The notes below the pieces were generated by a model that saw only the letters and a list, made by a program, of their open reading frames with translations, was not told where the DNA came from and searched no databases. Below are positions 23,057-27,812 of a stretch of DNA of 27,812 nucleotides, piece by piece. Position 1 is the stretch's first letter. Each line of letters opens with the position of its first letter. The position numbers and the translations under genes are program-made. The stretch is taken from positions 1 to 27,812 of the forward strand of contig DASXWH010000218.1 of assembly GCA_036503775.1 (NCBI GenBank), read 5' to 3'. Source of the stretch: Ohtaekwangia sp036503775 (lineage in GTDB: Bacteria > Bacteroidota > Bacteroidia > Cytophagales > Cyclobacteriaceae).

Positions 23057-24076
23057 ATGGTGAGGGCATTTTTTGCTTTAGTTGTACTTACCTTGCTTCT
23101 CGGTGCCTGTACACAGCGCATGATATGCCCTGCGTATCAAAGTGCCTTTATCTATGATCAGGACGAGCTGCGAAAACGCTTCAGTTATTTTGAAGACGAT
23201 TCCACCCCTAAGATCCTAACCGCCAGCAAGAATAAATACCTTATTGCTGAGACTCCATCCTATAAAAAGAAGATCCGCATGATGCAGACTGTGCCCATGA
23301 AGCCGGTAAATGTAAATCTTCCTGATTCCCTCAAAGAAGGCATTGAGGGTGAAGATGGTGTTATTCCCGGAGCTGAACTTGACCTGGCTGCACGGTCTGT
23401 AATCGACAGCATTTACATCGAAGATGTAGAGCAGGATACACTGGCTGCAGACGAGGACAGCGTTTATATGATTTCCAAAGACAAGGAATTACGGTTGCTG
23501 AAATACAATTTTCCGGATAGCCTGGTGTATGATCCGGCTACAGGTAAATATGTAAGGGAGACCCCAAAATATGTTGTTACCGAAGTAAGGTTCAATGTAG
23601 AGCAGGACAACTATATGTGGTACCTGCGTGATTACCTGGTATTGCCGGATGTGCGTCTTGCTAAAATGGGAGGCGGAGGAGAGAAGTCAGGCGATGGAAA
23701 AGTGTCAGGCAAGAAAGAGAAAAAAGGTTTCTTCGGATTCTTTAAGAACCTGTTCAAGAAGAAGGATAAAGAAGCTGCAGCAGATAGTACGGCAGCCCCT
23801 GTGCAGGCTCAGCCTGACGAAGAAGAGTTTGATTATGTAGATGAGGATGAGCAACTCAAGGCACAACAACCTCAGCAACAACAAGAGCCTGAAAAGAAAG
23901 GTGGCCTCTTCAAAAAGAAAAAAGATAAATCCGCTGATGATGCTGCTCCCTCAGAAGAAAAACCTGCAAAAAAGAAAAAGGAAAAGAAGGTAAAGAAAGT
24001 AAAGACGAAACCTGAAGATGAGCCTGCAACAGAAGAAGAGCAACCCGCGGAGGAAGAAGATGATGACGGTTTTTAA
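23057..24076 (+). CDS. hypothetical lipoprotein with lysine/glutamate-rich C-terminal tail
   Basis: This 339-aa protein is not recognised beyond its architecture. The signal MVRAFFALVVLTLLLGAC has a strong lipobox (LLGAC, Cys18). Residues ~20-205 look like a folded region (CPAYQSAFIYDQDEL near the start, DNYMWYLRDYLVLPD near the end). After ~205 the protein is low-complexity: a Gly/Lys linker, then EKKGFFGFFKNLFKKKDKE (~217-235), acidic and Gln-rich stretches, a related EKKGGLFKKKKDKS (~277-290), and alternating Lys- and Glu-rich blocks to the end. It is probably periplasmic, anchored in the inner leaflet of the outer membrane. The tail might contact peptidoglycan, DNA or a protein partner; that is inference. 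Confidence 0.8.
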   Translation: MVRAFFALVVLTLLLGACTQRMICPAYQSAFIYDQDELRKRFSYFEDDSTPKILTASKNKYLIAETPSYKKKIRMMQTVPMKPVNVNLPDSLKEGIEGEDGVIPGAELDLAARSVIDSIYIEDVEQDTLAADEDSVYMISKDKELRLLKYNFPDSLVYDPATGKYVRETPKYVVTEVRFNVEQDNYMWYLRDYLVLPDVRLAKMGGGGEKSGDGKVSGKKEKKGFFGFFKNLFKKKDKEAAADSTAAPVQAQPDEEEFDYVDEDEQLKAQQPQQQQEPEKKGGLFKKKKDKSADDAAPSEEKPAKKKKEKKVKKVKTKPEDEPATEEEQPAEEEDDDGF

Positions 24077-24082
24077 TCCGAT

Positions 24083-24781
24083 CTAATCGAACAAAGTGAG
24101 GTTCCCGAATTGATCTGAAGCTGGTGTAGGTCTGATGAGCGAAGGAACATTGGCAGACGTTTCCCGGATCCGGGGCGATACGGTGTAGTGATTCATGTTC
24201 GAAGCGGGGTACGGAGATAGAACCGATAGTAATTCAGATTCTGTACTATTACCCGAGAGCCAGATAGCTTCTTTTGGTTTGTCTAAAATGACCGGCATGC
24301 GTCCGTGAACAGATTCAACCAGCGGATTCGCAGGTACAGTAATTATCGTGAACGTCTGGATCTCATTTCCCTCTGTATCTTCATACTCTTCCCATAAACC
24401 GGCAAATGAAAACAACTCCTGATTGGTACACACAAACCGGAAGGGGATAAAGGTTTTTTTGCCAGCCTGCTTCCACGCATAAAATCCATCTGCCGGAATG
24501 ATACACCGGGTTTTCATCATCGCTTTCATCAATGCAGGCCGTTCCTGAATGGCTTCCCGGTGAACGTTGATGATTTTTTCACCGAGGGATTTGTTCTTTG
24601 ACCACTCGGGGGCTGTGCCCCAGTAAAAAACAGATACACCCTGTGCTGCGGTATTGGTTATGATGGGAAGAAGTTGAGTCGGGCAGGCATTGTAGTGCGG
24701 CTGGACTGACTGAATCATATCCACCGAAAATCTCTCGCGGATGCTATCAGTGGATGCCGTTATGCTGTAACGATCAATCAT
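24083..24781 (-). CDS. SRAP (YedK/HMCES) domain protein lacking catalytic Cys and Glu
   Basis: The 232-aa length and fold motifs place it in the SRAP family, whose members covalently shield abasic sites in single-stranded DNA. Recognisable blocks are RYSIT (4-8), HYNACPTQ (29-36), WGTAPEWSKN (54-63), INVHREAI (71-78, Asn72 conserved), RCIIPADGFYAWKQ (92-105) and VHGRMPVIL (158-166, His159 conserved). Canonical members start Met-Cys-Gly-Arg and use Cys2 after Met removal. Here the start is MIDR, and a stop codon five codons upstream rules out a hidden Cys start. The usual Glu of GF(Y/W)EW is Ala102. It may bind DNA without crosslinking. The ATG overlaps the YheT stop by 4 bp. Confidence 0.9.
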   Translation of the reverse strand: MIDRYSITASTDSIRERFSVDMIQSVQPHYNACPTQLLPIITNTAAQGVSVFYWGTAPEWSKNKSLGEKIINVHREAIQERPALMKAMMKTRCIIPADGFYAWKQAGKKTFIPFRFVCTNQELFSFAGLWEEYEDTEGNEIQTFTIITVPANPLVESVHGRMPVILDKPKEAIWLSGNSTESELLSVLSPYPASNMNHYTVSPRIRETSANVPSLIRPTPASDQFGNLTLFD

Positions 24782-25728
24782 ACGGTAAAAAAATCAATGG
24801 CGCGCTCTTCACTCCAATATAGACCATTTTTACTGAATTGCGCGAATCCCACATGACCACCATGAACGGGACTTTCGAACCGGACCAGCGGATGATCTTT
24901 AAGCAGCTCTGCAGGATAGCATGAAGCACTCAAAAAGGGGTCGTTCTTTGCGTTGATAATAAGTGTAGGTACAGCGATGGATGAAACGAAATGAATCGAA
25001 CTACATTGGGTATAATAGTCAATCGCATTCTGATAGCCATGTAAAGGCGCAGTATAACGATTATCAAAATCAATCAGTGTATTGATGCTTTGCATTCCGC
25101 GGATATCCAACTCCGGTTTTACGGCTGACTTACCAATGATCTTTTTCTTCAGGCTTTTTAAAAAGCGATTGGCATAGATCCAGTTTCCGGGTTGCGAGAT
25201 TTTAACACAGCTTGAATGCAGGTCCATTGGAACGGAGAACGCAACAGCCTTTTGAATGGGTGCTGAATTTTTTTGTTCTCCCAGATACTTCAGGGTCAGG
25301 TTTCCACCCAGGCTAAATCCAACCAGGTAGATTTTTTTGTAGCCGGATTTCAAGGCATGTTGCACGACCACATCCAGGTCATCGGTAGCACCACTGTGAT
25401 AGAAACGGAGTTGGCGATTCATTTCTTCGCTGCAGCCGCGGAAATTCCAGGCCAGGATATCAAATCCATTGTCATATCCGGCCTTTGCCATACCTACCAC
25501 ATAAGGCCGCCTGGAATTTCCCTCGAGACCATGCGAGATGATGATGAGTTTTTCCGAACCTTTTTTCAGCCAGTCCAGATCGAGGAAGTCATCGTCAGGT
25601 GTGGCGATCCGTTCCCGCACATACGGTTGAGCATAAACCCTTCGCAGTAACGATGGGTAAATAGTTTCGAAGTGCGCGTTAAAAAGGAAATAGGGTGGGG
25701 TGTAGCTCAAGTTATTTTCCGGCAACAA
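24778..25728 (-). CDS. YheT-like alpha/beta hydrolase
   Basis: This 316-aa putative esterase belongs to the YheT/EMB8 family (COG0429-like). Blocks: PPYFLFNAHFETIYPSLLR at the N terminus, IIISHGLEGNSRRPYV (oxyanion region), AWNFRGCSEE, and the nucleophile elbow GFSLGG (Ser139). The remaining triad residues are Asp263 in NAKNDPF and His292 in GGHVGF. The start is unusual: no ATG is available, since the frame closes at a stop two codons upstream of TTG 25728. TTG 25728, 25725 or 25710 must initiate. TTG 25728 is inside the end of the upstream gene (17-bp overlap); TTG 25710 lies 1 bp after that gene's stop. Substrate unknown. Confidence 0.92.
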   Translation of the reverse strand: MLPENNLSYTPPYFLFNAHFETIYPSLLRRVYAQPYVRERIATPDDDFLDLDWLKKGSEKLIIISHGLEGNSRRPYVVGMAKAGYDNGFDILAWNFRGCSEEMNRQLRFYHSGATDDLDVVVQHALKSGYKKIYLVGFSLGGNLTLKYLGEQKNSAPIQKAVAFSVPMDLHSSCVKISQPGNWIYANRFLKSLKKKIIGKSAVKPELDIRGMQSINTLIDFDNRYTAPLHGYQNAIDYYTQCSSIHFVSSIAVPTLIINAKNDPFLSASCYPAELLKDHPLVRFESPVHGGHVGFAQFSKNGLYWSEERAIDFFTV

Positions 25729-26248
25729 TTTTCAAATGACCCAGATGATGCTCTCCATGCCATGCATAGGTTGCCATCGCCTGGTCAATACGCACATGTT
25801 TTTTGGAATCGGGATGAAAGAATTTACGGGAAAAATCTTCTTCCTTGATGTTGCCAAGTACCACGACCCATTTTGCATGCAACGCTTTCAATAATGCGAT
25901 GGAGGTTTCAGGATCGGCACTTGTTTCAGATGTCATAGCCCATGCTTTTTCATCATAGGCCTTTATGGTTGGTGTTTCTTCCGTTAGCGTCCATTTGATC
26001 CGGATGTACGCATTCATGTGACTATCCGGAATATGGTGTATCACCTGTCTGGCAGTCCATCCACCATCGCGATACGGTGTATCCAATAAACCTCTTTCAG
26101 AGATTGTTTTGGCGAGCAATTCAATCTGCGCAGGTACAGCTTCAATCCGGGTGATTAAAGTTTTTACTTCAGCAACGGTATAAAATTCTTTGGAAGAGTG
26201 TCTGCCAATGGGATAACGAAGTTGCTCCTCATTATTCATGGAATTCAT
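25712..26248 (-). CDS. YfiT/DinB-like putative metal-dependent (bacillithiol) transferase
   Basis: This 178-aa four-helix-bundle protein of the DinB-like superfamily is closest in pattern to Bacillus YfiT. Metal-ligand histidines are His71 in QVIHHIPDSH and His164 plus His168 in YAWHGEHHLGH, with the same spacing as in YfiT. GGWTARQVIHHIPDSHMNAY is the hallmark block. YfiT-type proteins are annotated as bacillithiol S-transferases; bacillithiol occurs in some Bacteroidota, so the role is plausible but unproven here. Start ATG 26248 or in-frame ATG 26239; both overlap the end of the TerC gene. Part of the four-gene minus-strand operon. Confidence 0.88.
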   Translation of the reverse strand: MNSMNNEEQLRYPIGRHSSKEFYTVAEVKTLITRIEAVPAQIELLAKTISERGLLDTPYRDGGWTARQVIHHIPDSHMNAYIRIKWTLTEETPTIKAYDEKAWAMTSETSADPETSIALLKALHAKWVVVLGNIKEEDFSRKFFHPDSKKHVRIDQAMATYAWHGEHHLGHLKIVAGK

Positions 26249-26984
26249 CTTTTGCTTTCTTTCTTCTGTTACGCACCCGGATGTTGATCATTTCAATAAT
26301 CATGGAGAATACAATAGCAAAGTAGATGTATCCTTTAGGTACTTCTTTGGCCAGTCCTTCCAGAAAGATCATAAAACCAATCAGGATAAGGAACCCGAGA
26401 GCAAGCACCTCCATGGAAGGATGTTTGTGAATAAAATCACTGATGCGGCCAGAGAAAATGATCATGATACCAATGGATAGAACCACGGCAATGATCATGA
26501 TGATAACTTCGTTGGTCAACCCGACAGCCGTTAGAATGGAGTCAAAGGAGAAGATGATATCCAACAGTATGATCTGAACAATAACACCCGTAACGTTTGT
26601 TTTTTTAGCGCCATTTTGTTCCATGGATTCCTGTTCACCTTCCATTTCGTGGTTTATTTCACGGGTACTTTTGGCGATCAGGAACATCCCACCGAAAATG
26701 AGAATAAGATCTCTTCCGCTGATTGACCCGTCTTCACTTATAAAGTGAGGAACTGTAAACAAGGGTTCCGTAAACTTCATCACCCAGGTGATAGTTAGCA
26801 GAAGCAGGATTCTGACGCCCATGGCGAGCAGCAAACCCATGTTTCTTGTTTTGGCGCGAATTTCTACCGGCAGCTTATTAGAGACGATGGAAATGAAAAT
26901 GATGTTATCAATCCCGAGAACAACTTCAAAAAACGTTAGGGTTAACAGAGCAAGCCATGTCTCCGGGTGAAGGAAGATTTCCAT
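26232..26984 (-). CDS. TerC family integral membrane protein
   Basis: This 250-aa polytopic membrane protein (about seven helices) has the two signature acidic membrane motifs of the family, FFEVVLGIDNIIFISIVSNKLP (~19-40) and LLDIIFSFDSILTAVGL (~139-155). TerC/Alx/YoaE-like proteins are implicated in metal (manganese or calcium) export and metalation of secreted enzymes, but the substrate cannot be read from sequence. No tellurite-resistance partners (TerD/E/Z) are present, so it is more likely a housekeeping metal exporter. First gene of the overlapping operon, with a candidate promoter at 27013-27043. Confidence 0.93.
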   Translation of the reverse strand: MEIFLHPETWLALLTLTFFEVVLGIDNIIFISIVSNKLPVEIRAKTRNMGLLLAMGVRILLLLTITWVMKFTEPLFTVPHFISEDGSISGRDLILIFGGMFLIAKSTREINHEMEGEQESMEQNGAKKTNVTGVIVQIILLDIIFSFDSILTAVGLTNEVIIMIIAVVLSIGIMIIFSGRISDFIHKHPSMEVLALGFLILIGFMIFLEGLAKEVPKGYIYFAIVFSMIIEMINIRVRNRRKKAKDEFHE

Positions 26985-27012
26985 GCAGAGGGTTTACGGA
27001 TAATTTAAGCGC

Positions 27013-27043
27013 TAAAAATAGGATAAGTAATGCGATAGTCCAA
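27013..27043 (-). promoter_or_regulatory. candidate promoter for the terC operon
   Basis: On the minus strand TTG (27041-27043), a 20-nt spacer and TATTTTTA (27013-27020) fit the Bacteroidota promoter with one mismatch at the last base. It lies about 28 bp upstream of ATG 26984. Confidence 0.45.
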
Positions 27044-27102
27044 GTGGTGGTATTTGAGAAAGATTATTCGCTAAACCCTTGGATTTAAGCGTTATTTTAA
27101 AG

Positions 27103-27135
27103 AAAAAGCCACAATCGTCATGTTGGTTGTGGCTT
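27103..27135 (-). terminator. rho-independent terminator of alanine dehydrogenase gene
   Basis: On the minus strand a 9-bp perfect stem (27127-27135 with 27106-27114, AAGCCACAA/TTGTGGCTT) with a 12-nt loop is followed by a T5-C-T-rich tract (27103-27107 as A on the plus strand). It lies 22 bp past the ald stop codon. Confidence 0.85.
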
Positions 27136-27157
27136 GTTGAGAATAATATTTAAATAA

Positions 27158-27812
27158 TCAGGCCAGGAACTTCTTCACATCTGCATAGTGCAGGGAGAAC
27201 GCATCTGCTACACCTTTATAAACCACTTCGCCATGTATCACATTCAGGCCATGACGCAGCTCAGTGTTTTCCTGACAGGCTTTTTTCCAGCCCTGGTTAG
27301 CCAGACGTATGGCATATGGTAAGGTGGCGTTTGTAAGTGCCAAAGTAGATGTGTAAGGTACTGCACCAGGCATGTTGGCCACACAGTAGTGTACTACATC
27401 ATCAATGATAAAAGTAGGATCTTCATGTGTGGTGGGTCTGCAGGTTTCGATACAACCACCCTGGTCAACAGCTACATCTACCAACACCGTTCCGGGACGC
27501 ATCAGCTTCAGCATATCCCTTGTGATAAGTTTTGGTGCTTTTGCCCCGGGGATCAGCACTCCACCAATGATAAGATCTGAATCCTTTATCATTTCGCGTA
27601 TCGTGTATTCATTCGATACAGTGGTATGAACATTCTTCGGCATCACATCATCGAGGTATCGAAGGCGGTTGATGTTCACATCAGCAATGGTCACATCTGC
27701 ACCCATACCAGCAGCAATTTTGGCTGCATTCGTACCGACAACACCGCCACCTAAAATGAGAACTTTAGCCGGTTTAACACCCGGTACTCCACCGAGTAAT
27801 ATGCCACGCCCT
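27158..27812 (-). CDS. ald: alanine dehydrogenase, C-terminal part (5' end outside window)
   Basis: It catalyses reversible NAD-dependent oxidative deamination of L-alanine to pyruvate and ammonia. The open frame runs off the window at 27812 (218 codons visible). It continues upstream of the internal ATG at 27706 with GRGILLGGVPGVKPAKVLIL and the NAD-binding GGGVVGTNAAKIAAGMGA, so ATG 27706 is not the start. Further family blocks: DLIIGGVLIPGAKAPKLITRDML, DVAVDQGGCIETCRPTTHEDP, VVHYCVANMPGAVPYTSTLALTNATLPY. About 150 N-terminal residues, including the substrate lysine and histidine, are missing from the window. NAD(P) transhydrogenase alpha subunit is related, but the C-terminal end fits Ald. 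Confidence 0.95.
   Translation of the reverse strand, partial: GRGILLGGVPGVKPAKVLILGGGVVGTNAAKIAAGMGADVTIADVNINRLRYLDDVMPKNVHTTVSNEYTIREMIKDSDLIIGGVLIPGAKAPKLITRDMLKLMRPGTVLVDVAVDQGGCIETCRPTTHEDPTFIIDDVVHYCVANMPGAVPYTSTLALTNATLPYAIRLANQGWKKACQENTELRHGLNVIHGEVVYKGVADAFSLHYADVKKFLA

Noticed and set aside
26232..26984. Tellurite-resistance island
   Set aside because: Only a TerC-family gene is present, without TerD/E/Z or other ter genes; a general metal-export role fits better.
27158..27706. Complete short alanine dehydrogenase starting at ATG 27706
   Set aside because: The frame continues to the window edge with conserved NAD-binding sequence, so the gene is simply truncated by the window.

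Overview
The window looks like chromosomal DNA of a Bacteroidota species, most likely of the order Cytophagales. Evidence for this is a SusC/SusD/SusE outer-membrane glycan uptake locus, the long form of IspG, a DUF6377-type TPR/HTH regulator, a PadR regulator paired with a prefix-domain ABC permease, weak Shine-Dalgarno sequences, and several promoter-like TAnnTTTG boxes of the Bacteroidota type. The order-level placement is inference. Gene density is high: no gene-free stretch exceeds 300 bases and the largest gap (4865-5108) is 244 bp. I see no tRNA, rRNA, CRISPR array, phage or insertion sequence.

Layout. (1) 29-3062, minus: PadR repressor and MacB/FtsX-type permease. (2) 3269-12236, plus: an alpha-glucan (starch-like) utilisation locus made of a membrane TPR-HTH regulator, SusC, SusD, a SusE-like lipoprotein and a GH13 amylase lipoprotein. 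A strong terminator follows at 12261-12295, then a small GNAT-fold protein. (3) 12667-17501, minus: a pentose phosphate operon in the order rpiB, gnd, zwf, pgl, small lipoprotein. (4) 17682-17933: a small hypothetical gene. (5) 18067-19550, minus: MlaE/MlaF lipid-transport ABC pair, with an SDR oxidoreductase divergent to it. (6) 20413-24076, plus: ispG, a small one-TM protein, a YjbR/MmcQ-like protein and a lipoprotein with a lysine/glutamate-rich tail. (7) 24083-26984, minus: an overlapping four-gene operon of TerC, YfiT/DinB-like protein, YheT-like hydrolase and an SRAP-domain protein. (8) 27158-27812, minus: the C-terminal part of alanine dehydrogenase, cut by the window edge.

How the genes work together. 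SusC/D/E bind and import alpha-glucan fragments cut by the surface amylase, probably under control of the DUF6377 protein. Glucose 6-phosphate derived from them can enter the oxidative pentose phosphate operon nearby (Zwf, Pgl, Gnd, RpiB). The remaining blocks are housekeeping: isoprenoid precursor synthesis, outer-membrane lipid transport and amino-acid metabolism.

The two most unusual signals are these. First, a family of short intergenic elements has a strict 7-bp sequence period and inverted-repeat architecture. Copies sit between zwf and gnd, pgl and zwf, padR and the permease, susE and the amylase, and at the left window edge. Second, the SRAP (YedK/HMCES) protein lacks both the catalytic Cys2 and the active-site Glu, so it is a predicted non-crosslinking paralog or pseudoenzyme.
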